A stretch of DNA of 64,000 bases from NCBI RefSeq assembly GCF_947495715.1, contig NZ_CANLZU010000001.1, forward strand, positions 1 through 64,000. Reading direction: 5' to 3'. The translations under genes and the position numbers were made by a program. Source of the DNA: an uncultured Oceanisphaera sp. (GTDB lineage: Bacteria > Pseudomonadota > Gammaproteobacteria > Enterobacterales > Aeromonadaceae). Of this stretch, positions 1 through 8,048 are shown one piece after another (positions within the stretch are counted from its first letter, which is position 1; each line of letters opens with the position of its first letter). Under the pieces are notes generated by a model that saw only the letters and a list, made by a program, of their open reading frames with translations, made no database searches and was not told the origin of the DNA.

Positions 1-117
1 AACAGAAACACCCTTTGACTCAACATTATTATTCAGTGAAGAGCATATAAAATCTTGACGTCCAACAGAGTATCTACGAAATACGGCGGCCGTAGGCGCC
101 GCTTTCCCCCGCACAGC

Positions 118-150
118 AAAAAGGCCTGCCGGTTACCCGGCAGGCCTTTT
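118..150 (-). terminator. Intrinsic terminator of deaD
   Basis: A perfect GC-rich stem (AAAAGGCCTGCCGG / CCGGCAGGCCTTTT around a short TTA loop) lies 21 bases past the deaD stop and has a T-run on the minus-strand side. It is nearly symmetric and may also stop plus-strand transcription coming from outside the window. I see no gene in bases 1-117. Confidence 0.9.
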
Positions 151-171
151 AATCGCGGTGTGAAGCGGTGA

Positions 172-1941
172 TTAACCGTTCAGACGCTTGTCGTTACGAC
201 GCGGTGAACGCGGCTTGCGATCGTCGTTGGGACGGAAGCTGCGACGGGGCAGCGGGCCACCCTCGTACTTGGCCAGGTTCAGCGGACGCTGACAAACACG
301 CACGTTCTGCAGTACCTTCTGCACGTCGGCAGTCATGCCTTCCGGCAGATCAACGGTAGAGAAATCGTCGTGAATCTGGATCTGGCCGATGTAACGGGAT
401 TCCAGATCCGCCTCGTTGGCGATGGCACCCACCAGGTGACCCGGCTTGACGCCGTGTACCCGACCCACGTCTACGCGGAAGGTTTCCATGACCACACCGG
501 ACACATCGTCACGGCCGCCACGAGGGGTACGCGGACGCTCGCTGCGTTCGCCACGCTCACGGTTTTCACGTACATCGGGACGACGAGCGGCCTGCGGACG
601 ATCTTCCATGAACAGAGGACGGTCACCCTGCAGCAAACGGGCCAGACCGGCGGCCAGCTGAGAGCTGTCCATGCCTTCGGCCTGCAGCGACTCGATCATC
701 TCGACGAACGGTGCCAGTGATTTCTCATCGGCTTCAACGCTGACACGCAGACGAGTCTTGAAGCGCTCGGCACGGATCTTGTTGATCTCGTCGGCAGACG
801 GCATCTGCATTTCTTCAATCGGCTGGCGAGTATGACGTTCCAGGTTGTACAGACCGCGCTTTTCACGACCGGTTACAAACAGGATGGCGTCACCTTCACG
901 ACCGGCACGACCGGTACGACCGATACGGTGTACGTAAGACTCGTTGTCGTGCGGCATGTCGAAGTTGACCACATGGCTGATACGCTCGACGTCCAGACCA
1001 CGGGCGACGACGTCGGTGGCTACCAGTATGTTCAGACGACCGTTTTTCAGACGCTCGATCACCTTTTCACGCAGTTTCTGCGGAATATCACCGTGCAGAG
1101 CTTCACAGGCGTGACCTTCACGACTCATCATGTCGGCCAGATCTTCGGCATCTTTACGAGTACGCACGAATACCAGCATGGCATCCATGTTTTCGGTCTC
1201 GACCAGACGGCACAGACCTTCGTGCTTGTTCATGCCACGCACAAACCAGTAACGCTGACGAATGCTGGAGTTGGTACGGGTCTTGTTTTCGATGCGCACT
1301 TCTTTCGGGTTTTTCAGGTACTTTTGCGCAACACGCTGAATGGCCGGCGGCATGGTGGCCGAGAACAGGGCAATCTGACGGGTAGACGGAGTCTGTTCCA
1401 GAATCCATTCAACGTCGTCGATAAAGCCCATGCGCAGCATTTCATCTGCTTCGTCCAGTACCAGTGCTTTCAGATTGTCCAGCTTCAGGGTGCCACGACG
1501 CATGTGGTCCATCACCCGGCCCGGGGTGCCGACCACGATGTCGACGCCGCGCTTCAGGGCGCGAATTTGCGAATCATATGCCTGGCCACCGTAGATGGAC
1601 AGAATACGAATGTCTTTGCGGTACTTGGCGTAGCCTTCGAAAGACTCGGCAACCTGAATGGCCAGTTCGCGAGTCGGCGCCAGTACCAGTACCTGCGGGG
1701 TGGCATTGCCACCGGTGATGGTGCTCAGCAGCGGCAATGCGAATGCCGCTGTTTTACCGGTACCGGTTTGAGCCAGACCCAATACGTCCTGACCGCTTAA
1801 CAGAGTAGGAATGGCGGCAGCCTGAATGGCAGAAGGCGTCACGTAACCGGCATCGGTCAGTGCTTTTAAGACTTCAGGGGCCAGACCCAGCTCGGTGAAA
1901 GCAGGTGCGTCGGTAGCAGGTACAATAGAAGTATTTGTCAT
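172..1941 (-). CDS. deaD: Cold-shock DEAD-box RNA helicase DeaD/CsdA
   Basis: ATP-dependent RNA helicase that helps ribosome assembly and mRNA turnover at low temperature. The 589-residue protein has the Q-motif region near residues 14-40, Walker A AQTGTGKT at 57-64, DEAD at 163-166, SAT at 194-196 and a HRIGRTGRAG helicase-C motif. An Arg-rich stretch then leads to the C-terminal RNA-binding domain (RVDVGRVHGVKPGHLVGAI), which is typical of DeaD and absent from RhlB, RhlE and SrmB. The length is a little short of E. coli CsdA (about 629) because the basic tail is short. It is transcribed alone: the strong terminator at 118-150 follows, and about 120 bases of leader separate it from the decayed gene upstream. 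Confidence 0.96.
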   Translation of the reverse strand: MTNTSIVPATDAPAFTELGLAPEVLKALTDAGYVTPSAIQAAAIPTLLSGQDVLGLAQTGTGKTAAFALPLLSTITGGNATPQVLVLAPTRELAIQVAESFEGYAKYRKDIRILSIYGGQAYDSQIRALKRGVDIVVGTPGRVMDHMRRGTLKLDNLKALVLDEADEMLRMGFIDDVEWILEQTPSTRQIALFSATMPPAIQRVAQKYLKNPKEVRIENKTRTNSSIRQRYWFVRGMNKHEGLCRLVETENMDAMLVFVRTRKDAEDLADMMSREGHACEALHGDIPQKLREKVIERLKNGRLNILVATDVVARGLDVERISHVVNFDMPHDNESYVHRIGRTGRAGREGDAILFVTGREKRGLYNLERHTRQPIEEMQMPSADEINKIRAERFKTRLRVSVEADEKSLAPFVEMIESLQAEGMDSSQLAAGLARLLQGDRPLFMEDRPQAARRPDVRENRERGERSERPRTPRGGRDDVSGVVMETFRVDVGRVHGVKPGHLVGAIANEADLESRYIGQIQIHDDFSTVDLPEGMTADVQKVLQNVRVCQRPLNLAKYEGGPLPRRSFRPNDDRKPRSPRRNDKRLNG

Positions 1942-2064
1942 TTAACAGTTCCGAATTAATAGAATGTCGGCGGACTGATACAGTAAAAGGCCAGGGACAA
2001 CCTATTCTCGCCAAAGACGAGGGTTTCCCTTTACAGAGTGTGTTTAACACTAAGATTCACAAGG

Positions 2065-2487
2065 CTAATCTGGCCGTTTTTGTCTCAACACCGCCATGGT
2101 TAACGTTCCGGTAAAAACCAGTCCGTCTTTCTCATCATGGATGTCGATCTGCCAGACTTGTGTCGTCGCGCCCAAATGGAGGGGACGGGCAACCCGACAA
2201 GGGTCGCGTCGTTTGGCGCGGACGTGATGCGTTATGTTCCTAAAAAACGCAATATAACCCGCTTCAACGCACATATTTTGGCAGCTACTAAAACCCAGGG
2301 TCTTGGCGAATACATCTGATGCATCACCACGTAGCATGCCGAATAGGCGGGTTATTACGATGTTCAAGCAACACATTACGGCTTGAATATCGTGACCCAC
2401 ATCACAAAAGGTCATGCCCAACTGGGCTGAGGGCGCATTCTCTGTTAATTGGGGGGAATTGTCCAGCGTAAATTCATCTTTCCACAT
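2065..2487 (-). pseudogene. Decayed YdiI/MenI-type hotdog acyl-CoA thioesterase
   Basis: The ends are clearly from the YdiI/MenI hotdog thioesterase family: MWKDEFTL at the N terminus and RPLHLGATTQVWQIDIHDEK near the C terminus. The centre is damaged. The catalytic-loop GMLHGGAS of the family reads GMLRGDAS, and the active-site Glu of VLAETLGS reads Lys in VFAKTLGF. At three places (after AVM, after KTLG, after AGYIA) the peptide departs from the family while another frame of the same DNA restores it. For example, shifted codons give E-H-R-N-N-P before FGML. The frame is open end to end only because small insertions and deletions cancel out. Base composition is also less GC-rich than the neighbours. 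In E. coli ydiI and ydiJ are adjacent, so this is probably the ancestral ydiI of the ydiJ locus at 2979-6035. A new function is possible but thioesterase activity is unlikely. Confidence 0.75.
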
Positions 2488-2498
2488 ATTTAACTGCA

Positions 2499-2584
2499 GG
2501 GAATAGGGATTGGGAATAGGGAATAGGGAATAGGGAATAGGGATTGGGAAAGGTCCACTCCCGATTCCCTAATCCCTATTCCCC
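2499..2584. repeat. Heptad inverted-arm repeat, GGGAATA class
   Basis: The left arm (2499-2552) is a run of GGGAATA / GGGATT units. The right arm (2560-2584) is the complement (CCCTAAT CCCTATT CCCC), so the two fold into a long hairpin with a loop of about 7 bases. It fills the spacer between the thioesterase remnant and the GlsB-like gene. There is no coding content. It may act as a terminator for the GlsB-like gene. Confidence 0.85.
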
Positions 2585-2604
2585 GCCTAACCCCTGCCCC
2601 TCTC

Positions 2605-2850
2605 TCAACGTCGGCTTTTTATCTTTCCAACAATGAAAATCAGCAGGACGGCGCCGAGTACCGACATGATCAGGGAGCCAATCACGCCGGTAGCCGCCAG
2701 CCCCAGCAGCCGAAACACCACGCCGCCGAGAAAGCCGCCCACCAGGCCGACCAGAATATTGCCCAGCAGGCCGAAACCCCGCCCCTTCATCAGGTTACCG
2801 GCGATCCAGCCCGCCAGACCACCGATAATCAATCCCAGTATCAATCCCAT
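2605..2850 (-). CDS. GlsB/YeaQ/YmgE-family stress membrane protein
   Basis: An 81-residue glycine-rich inner-membrane protein of the Transgly_assoc (GlsB/YeaQ/YmgE) family. It opens with MGLILGLIIGGLAGWIAGNLMKGRGFGLLGNILVGLVGGFLGG in outline: two hydrophobic segments separated by the conserved K-G-R-G-F-G turn. A third segment (VIGSLIMSVLGAVLLIFIVGK) follows and the protein ends with the basic KIKSRR. Members are often induced by general stress; their biochemical role is not established. A GGAG-like sequence (AAGGAGAAATA) sits just before the ATG. The gene stands alone between two heptad repeat loci. Confidence 0.88.
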   Translation of the reverse strand: MGLILGLIIGGLAGWIAGNLMKGRGFGLLGNILVGLVGGFLGGVVFRLLGLAATGVIGSLIMSVLGAVLLIFIVGKIKSRR

Positions 2851-2874
2851 TATTTCTCCTTATTCGAAAATATT

Positions 2875-2964
2875 GTGAGGGGTGAGGTGTGAGGTGTGAG
2901 GAGCACAAGACCGAATCTGCAGACCCTGTGTGTTTCCCCTCTCTCCTCACACCTTTCCCCTCAC
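2875..2964. repeat. Heptad inverted-arm repeat, GTGAGGG class
   Basis: The left arm is four exact 7-base units: GTGAGGG, GTGAGGT, GTGAGGT, GTGAGGA (2875-2902). The right arm is CCCTCTC TCCTCAC ACCTTTC CCCTCAC (2937-2964). The 34-base spacer contains ACCGAATCTGCAGACCC, which recurs with one change on the other strand in the 19268-19449 copy. It lies between the GlsB-like gene and the 3' end of ydiJ. Confidence 0.85.
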
Positions 2965-2978
2965 ATCCTGCGTCAGAC

Positions 2979-5900
2979 TCAAGCCAACAAGCTTAGCAGC
3001 GCCTGCACCGGGTGTTTGATGTTTTGTCCTTCGATGCGCTTGACCTGACTGCGGCAGGAAAAACCGGTGGCCATGCACCGGTCGCGCGGCAGTTTGTTCA
3101 TCGGCTCGGCCCAGCTCATGCCATACAGCTCTCTGGAACCTTCTGCATGCTCCCGCTCGTGGCCATAGGTGCCGGCCATGCCGCAGCAACCCACGGCCAC
3201 CGGCTCCAGTTTGGCGCCCAAATGGGCAAAGATCCGGCCCCAGTCCTGATGAGTAGCCGGCAGCGCGGTTTTTTCGGTGCAATGGGCAAACAGATACCAG
3301 GGCTCGCCAGCCGGCGTTCTGGCCGGCAGCCGCTCCAGTTGTTGCAGCAGCCACTCCTGCGGCAGCAGCACCTCGAACTCGCCCCGGGCCGGACCCAGCA
3401 CCTTGGTGTATTCGTCCCGATAACAAAGCACCAGCGACGGGTCGACGCCCACCAGCGGAATGCCGAGCCGGGCCAGATGGTTGAGGAACTGAGCGCTGTC
3501 GGCGGCCATGCCGGCGAAGCGACGCAAAAAGCCTTTGACGTGGGCCGGCTTGCCGTTGGGTTTGAACGGCAGCACCACAGGGTGGAAGCCAAGCGCGGTG
3601 GCCAGCTGTACCAGATCGAACACTACCCTGGCATCGTAGAAGGAGGTGAAGGGGTCCTGCACGATCAGCAGGTTTTTTGCCTTCTGCTCATCACTCAATG
3701 CCTGCAGCTCGGCCATGTCGAACCGCGCCGCCGGGCCGGTTGCCAGCAGGTTTTTCAGGCTGGGGTCGCTCACCAGCGGCATGTCCACCATGCCCAGCAG
3801 CGAGCTGGCGCCGCGCTGCACCCATTTGTTGCTCATCACCGGGTTGACCAGCCTGGGCGCCTTCGCCATCCAGGGGGTATAACTTTCGACCCAGGACACC
3901 ATGTAATCCTTGGGCGGGCGCTGATAGCGCTGGTGATACAGCTGCAGAAAGCGGGCGCGGAAGGTGGGCACATCCACCTTGATCGGGCACTGGCTGGAGC
4001 AGGCCTTGCAGGCCAGACAGCCGTCCATCGCCTCTTTCACTTCGTGGGAGAAGTCGTATTCGCCCCGGCTTTTCTGCCAGGTGTATTTCACCCGCTCCAC
4101 CAGGCCCTTGACGCTGGCACCGCGGCTCATTACCGCCGCTTCTTCGGCCATGGGATCGAAACCCTGGGCCGCCAGCTGGCGCAGCCATTCGCGCACCAGA
4201 CCGGCCCGCCCCTTGGGCGAATGGCGACGGTCGGCGCTCAGCTTCATCGAGGGGCACATGGGGGAGCGCACATCGAAGTCGAAACACAGGCCGTTGCCGT
4301 TGCAGTCCATCGGCTGGGTAAAACCGTCGCGCACATTGACCGGAATCTGGCGGTCATAGAAACCGCGCTTGGTGGCGTCGACCGACACCAATTGATCCAG
4401 GCTGTCGAGCGGAGTGCAGATCTTGCCGGGGTTGAGCCGATTGAAGGGGTCGAAGGCCGACTTGATGCGACGCAGCTCGGTAAACAGGGTTTCACCGAAA
4501 AAGGTGGGGCTGTATTCGGAACGATAGCCCTTGCCGTGCTCGCCCCACATCAGGCCGCCGTATTTGGCGGTAAGCGCGTTCACCTGGTCGGAGATTCTGC
4601 GCAGCATCACCTCCTGCTCGGGATCCGTCATGTCGAGCGCCGGACGCACGTGCAGCACGCCCGCATCTACGTGGCCGAACATGCCATATTGCAGGCCGTG
4701 CTCATCCAGCAGGGCACGGAACTCGACAATATAGTCGGCCAGGTTTTCGGGCGGCACCGCGGTGTCTTCCACGAAGGCGATCGGCTTCTTGCGGCCCTTG
4801 GTATTGCCGAGCAGCCCTACCGCCTTCTTGCGCATGGCATAGATACGGTTGAGCGAGGCCAGATCGTCACACACCTGATAGCCGATGATGCCCGCCTCGC
4901 CCCGCTCGATCAGGCCATCAAGCCGGGCACAGAGCGCCTCGACCTTCTCGCGCTGGGCGTCACCGTCCTGATCGGCGTATTCCACCATGTTGAGGCCGTC
5001 CATCACCTTGCCCGGCACGTCCTGAATGAGATCGCTGACCGAATGCCAGATGATGTCTTCCCGCGCCAGACCCAGCACTCGGGAATCCACGGTTTCCACC
5101 GACAGTGCCTTGGCCTCTACCATCAGCGGCGCGTTGCGCAGCGCCGACTGAAAGCTGTCGTACTTGACGTTGACCAGGGTGCGATAGGTCGGGATGGGAG
5201 TGAGATCGAGCCAGGCTTCGGCAATAAAAGCCAGCGAGCCTTCGGAGCCGCACAGGATGCGGGTCAAATCCAGGGTATGGCTGGCCTTGTCATAGACGTG
5301 CCTGAGATCGTAGCCGGTAAGGAAGCGATTCAGCTTGGGAAAACGTGTTTCTATTTCACCGGCATGCCCGGTCACGCTGTGATACACACAGCGATAGAGC
5401 TCCGCCTCCCGGCTGTCTTCTTCCAGTTTCTTGTCCAGCGCCTCACCGGAGACGGGGCCGGTTTCGATGATGGTGCCATCCACCAGCACCGCGGTGACGC
5501 CCAGCACATGATCCGAGGTTTTACCGTAGACCAGGGAGCCCTGACCGGAGGCATCGGTGTTGATCATGCCGCCGAGAGTTGCCCTGTTGCTGGTCGACAG
5601 GTCCGGAGAGAAGAAGAGGTTGTGCGGTGCCACCAGCTGGTTGAGTCTGTCTTTGACCATGCCGGTTTGCACCCGAACTCGGCGCCCGTCCGCATCGATG
5701 TTGAGCAACTGATGCATGTGACGGGACAGGTCCACCACTATGTTGTCGTTCAGCGACTGGCCGTTGGTACCGGTGCCCCCACCGCGGGGGGCAAACTTGA
5801 TGTCCTGATAGGCGGTTTTGGCCGCCAGACCCAGCATGACCACCAAATCCTGCGTCGAGCGCGGAAAAACCACCGCCTGTGGCAGACTCTGGTAAACACT

Positions 5901-6035
5901 GTTGTCGGTGGCGACCGCCAGCCGGCTGGCATAGCTGCGTTCAATATCGCCACGAAAGCCGCTCTCGGCCAGTGCGTCGAGAAAAGCAAAATAGGTAGGG
6001 GTTATCTGCTGCTGCAGATCTATCCTTGGGATCAT
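2979..6035 (-). CDS. ydiJ: FAD-linked / Fe-S D-2-hydroxyglutarate dehydrogenase YdiJ
   Basis: A 1018-residue two-part oxidoreductase. The N-terminal half is a PCMH-type FAD domain (FAPRGGGTGTNGQSL near residues 82-96) with the C-terminal FAD-oxidase domain ending near residue 545. The second half has a 4Fe-4S motif CLACKACSSQCP (about residues 668-679) and a cysteine-rich CCG-type domain (CCGMAGTYGHE near residue 955). Length and architecture match E. coli YdiJ, which oxidises D-2-hydroxyglutarate and passes electrons towards the respiratory chain. It is monocistronic: heptad repeats follow, and a 490-base repeat-rich spacer precedes it. In E. coli the thioesterase ydiI lies next to it; here only a damaged copy remains beyond the GlsB-like gene. 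Confidence 0.93.
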   Translation of the reverse strand: MIPRIDLQQQITPTYFAFLDALAESGFRGDIERSYASRLAVATDNSVYQSLPQAVVFPRSTQDLVVMLGLAAKTAYQDIKFAPRGGGTGTNGQSLNDNIVVDLSRHMHQLLNIDADGRRVRVQTGMVKDRLNQLVAPHNLFFSPDLSTSNRATLGGMINTDASGQGSLVYGKTSDHVLGVTAVLVDGTIIETGPVSGEALDKKLEEDSREAELYRCVYHSVTGHAGEIETRFPKLNRFLTGYDLRHVYDKASHTLDLTRILCGSEGSLAFIAEAWLDLTPIPTYRTLVNVKYDSFQSALRNAPLMVEAKALSVETVDSRVLGLAREDIIWHSVSDLIQDVPGKVMDGLNMVEYADQDGDAQREKVEALCARLDGLIERGEAGIIGYQVCDDLASLNRIYAMRKKAVGLLGNTKGRKKPIAFVEDTAVPPENLADYIVEFRALLDEHGLQYGMFGHVDAGVLHVRPALDMTDPEQEVMLRRISDQVNALTAKYGGLMWGEHGKGYRSEYSPTFFGETLFTELRRIKSAFDPFNRLNPGKICTPLDSLDQLVSVDATKRGFYDRQIPVNVRDGFTQPMDCNGNGLCFDFDVRSPMCPSMKLSADRRHSPKGRAGLVREWLRQLAAQGFDPMAEEAAVMSRGASVKGLVERVKYTWQKSRGEYDFSHEVKEAMDGCLACKACSSQCPIKVDVPTFRARFLQLYHQRYQRPPKDYMVSWVESYTPWMAKAPRLVNPVMSNKWVQRGASSLLGMVDMPLVSDPSLKNLLATGPAARFDMAELQALSDEQKAKNLLIVQDPFTSFYDARVVFDLVQLATALGFHPVVLPFKPNGKPAHVKGFLRRFAGMAADSAQFLNHLARLGIPLVGVDPSLVLCYRDEYTKVLGPARGEFEVLLPQEWLLQQLERLPARTPAGEPWYLFAHCTEKTALPATHQDWGRIFAHLGAKLEPVAVGCCGMAGTYGHEREHAEGSRELYGMSWAEPMNKLPRDRCMATGFSCRSQVKRIEGQNIKHPVQALLSLLA

Positions 6036-6151
6036 AACGGCCTGTTCCCTGTTATTCGTTAAATACGCCCGGAGTGGCGGCCAGTATACACTCGGCAGTA
6101 ATCACCGACCAGACGAGGTCTGGTATCGAAGCCCGACAGCTCGGTTAAAAG

Positions 6152-6456
6152 TGACACCCCCACCCCGCCTCCCCCTGGGGAAAGCCCGCAGTCATATCTG
6201 CGGCCCCGCTGCCAAGTGGGAGGAGCCGTTCCGTATCGATGGTAAGCTCGGCGCCGCTCAGCTCCCTCCCCTTAGGCTCGGATTGCGCAGAACCACAGCG
6301 AGATGCAACGCAAGGGGAGGGTTAGGGAGGGGTTACTGCAAAATACCTGCATTTTCTGCCGTTTCGATGTCCAGTCAGAAATGACACCCCCACCCCGCCT
6401 CCCCCTGGGGAAAGCCCGCAGTCATATCTGCGGCCCCGCTGCCAAGGGGGAGGAGC
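6152..6456. repeat. 75-bp direct repeat pair in the ydiJ-rluF spacer
   Basis: Bases 6152-6226 and 6382-6456 are the same 75 bases with one difference (t at 6217, g at 6447). Each unit has C-rich and G-rich ends that can pair (CTCCCCCT / AGGGGGAG) and an inner hairpin CCGCAG-TCATAT-CTGCGG. Between the units, CCCTCCCCTT (6264-6273) pairs perfectly with AAGGGGAGGG (6312-6321). The spacer 6036-6525 holds no credible gene; an open frame at 6151-6384 is only a reading of the repeat. Confidence 0.88.
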
Positions 6457-6482
6457 TGCCCGGCGCCAGCTGAAACAGCAGC

Positions 6483-6510
6483 CAATCCCTAATCCCCAGT
6501 CCCTAATCCC
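6483..6510. repeat. Four tandem heptads, single arm
   Basis: CAATCCC TAATCCC CAGTCCC TAATCCC, a one-armed relative of the GGGAATA-class repeat, 15 bases past the rluF stop. No matching inverted arm is evident nearby. Confidence 0.75.
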
Positions 6511-6525
6511 CTCGGTAACCCGCGT

Positions 6526-7455
6526 TTAACGTCCGGTCTTTTTGCCGCCGGTGCGGCTGCCTGGCCGGGCATTTGAACGCGAGCCGGGCCGGCCGGCCCC
6601 AGGCGGAGCTGAACGTCGATCGCGTCCGCTACCGGTCCTGGCCGGTTTACCACGGCTGGCCGTCGCCGGTTTGTCCTTGATGCGCGGGCCCTGGCGGGCG
6701 GCTTTGGGCTGTTGGAGAATGGAGGCTTCTTCGGTTTTACTCGAGTCACCGATCATGCTGTTGATCAGCGCCAGCTCCCGAGGCGTGACTTCACGCCACT
6801 GACCGGACTTCAGTCCGCCCAGCTCGATGTTCATGATCCTCACTCGTCTGAGGCTGGTTACGCTGAAGCCCAGGTATTCGGCCATGCGGCGGATCTGCCG
6901 GTTCAGGCCCTGGGTCAGGATGATATTGATGGTCTTGGGACCGACCTTTCTGACCTTGCAGGGCTTGGTCACGGTGTCGAGTATCGGCACCCCGGCGCTC
7001 ATGCGGGCAACAAAGTCGTCGGTGACTGGCTTGTCCATCGAGACGATATATTCCTTCTCGTGGGCATTGCCGGCGCGCAGTATCTTGTTGACGATATCGC
7101 CGTCGTTGGTCAGCAGAATCAGGCCGCAGGAAGGCTTGTCGAGCCGCCCGATGGGAAAGATACGCGCCTTGTAGTTGACCGCATCGACGATGTTTTCCGG
7201 AATCGCCCTGTCGGTGGTGCAGGTAATGCCAATCGGCTTGTTGTAAACCAGATACACCGCCTTCGGCTTGGCGCGCAAGGGCTTGCCGTTGACAGTCACC
7301 TGATCGGCATCGGTGACCTTGACGCCCATGCCCGCCACGTCGCCATTGACCGTGACTCGGCCCTGCTCGATTAACCGGTCGGCTTCACGCCGGGAACAGA
7401 TGCCGGTTTCGCTGATGAATTTATTGAGGCGGGTCGCGCTCTTGTCTTCGCTCAT
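6526..7455 (-). CDS. rluF: 23S rRNA pseudouridine(2604) synthase RluF
   Basis: Converts a uridine of 23S rRNA (U2604 in E. coli) to pseudouridine. An S4 RNA-binding domain covers residues 7-60 (RLNKFISETGICSRREADRLIEQG in outline). The RsuA/RluB/E/F catalytic motif GRLDK is at 103-107, with Asp106 as the nucleophile. Sequence such as ILRAGNAHEKEYIV and QGLNRQIRRMAEYLG favours RluF over RluB or RsuA. The start was set at the ATG of MSEDKS; the longer frame back to 7587 adds 44 residues not found in the family. After the catalytic domain comes a roughly 60-residue Arg/Gly/Pro-rich basic tail, probably a disordered rRNA-binding extension. Confidence 0.92.
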   Translation of the reverse strand: MSEDKSATRLNKFISETGICSRREADRLIEQGRVTVNGDVAGMGVKVTDADQVTVNGKPLRAKPKAVYLVYNKPIGITCTTDRAIPENIVDAVNYKARIFPIGRLDKPSCGLILLTNDGDIVNKILRAGNAHEKEYIVSMDKPVTDDFVARMSAGVPILDTVTKPCKVRKVGPKTINIILTQGLNRQIRRMAEYLGFSVTSLRRVRIMNIELGGLKSGQWREVTPRELALINSMIGDSSKTEEASILQQPKAARQGPRIKDKPATASRGKPARTGSGRDRRSAPPGAGRPGSRSNARPGSRTGGKKTGR

Positions 7456-7577
7456 GGGGTCGGAGATCTCTTGCTGTCGCCTGCCCGGGCAGGCGCTATG
7501 ATGAAAAGCGGTCAGTGTAAAGTTGCCGGCAGTCGCTCGCAAGCCCGACCGCTTCATGTCTCGTGTCGGACTCCGTC

Positions 7578-8048
7578 CTATAGCCAACGCCGCACCCGAC
7601 GGCAGTAATCATGATAATCGGCACCAAATTTTGCCGCCAGCGCCCCTTCTTCCGCCCCTATCTGTACCCGGTTCATATAACCGACAAACAACGGCAACCA
7701 CAGCAGACCGAGGCCATTACCGAGCCAGACGGCCCAGGCCAGCAACAGCAGGGAGTCGCCCAGATAAACGGGATTGCGCGAATAACCAAAAATACCATTA
7801 GTCACCAAATTGCTAGTCTTGCCCGGGTTGAACGGCAATACCGTCGTCCGGGCCCGGTGCAATTGCCACACCGCCAGCAGCATCAGCGCCAGCCCGGTCA
7901 GCATGATAAGGATCGCTATCCCCTGCTGCCCGAAAAAAGAGACCGTCCAGTGGCTCGCCTGTTGCTCGGTCAGCCACATCATGGTGGCCGTCAGCGCCAG
8001 CACGGCCGGCGGGGGTAACCACAGGAGTCGACTTTGCCTTGGCGTCAT
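7578..8048 (-). CDS. Isoprenylcysteine carboxyl methyltransferase-like membrane protein
   Basis: A 156-residue membrane protein with about four hydrophobic segments and the C-terminal signature of the ICMT/PEMT superfamily: GIFGYSRNPVYLGDSLLLLAW, with the R-N-P-x-Y core, then a conserved acidic, aromatic end (EEGALAAKFGADYHDYCRRVRRWL in outline). Bacterial members are predicted SAM-dependent methyltransferases of unknown substrate. Its ATG overlaps the stop of the SulP gene by 4 bases (ATGA), which implies translational coupling with the transporter. Nothing in the sequence identifies the methylated molecule. Confidence 0.85.
   Translation of the reverse strand: MTPRQSRLLWLPPPAVLALTATMMWLTEQQASHWTVSFFGQQGIAILIMLTGLALMLLAVWQLHRARTTVLPFNPGKTSNLVTNGIFGYSRNPVYLGDSLLLLAWAVWLGNGLGLLWLPLFVGYMNRVQIGAEEGALAAKFGADYHDYCRRVRRWL

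Noticed and set aside
1-117. Possible end of another gene at the left edge
   Set aside because: No frame with recognisable coding character; only terminator-proximal DNA is visible.
3012-6062. Very long open frame (1016 codons) antisense to ydiJ, and a similar one at 23339-26566 antisense to purL
   Set aside because: The minus-strand genes have complete family architecture. High GC content keeps antisense frames open, and their predicted peptides (His, Gln and Gly rich) match no family.
6151-6384. 77-codon open frame in the ydiJ-rluF spacer
   Set aside because: It reads through the 75-bp direct repeat and its hairpins, has no start signal, and ends in the second repeat unit.
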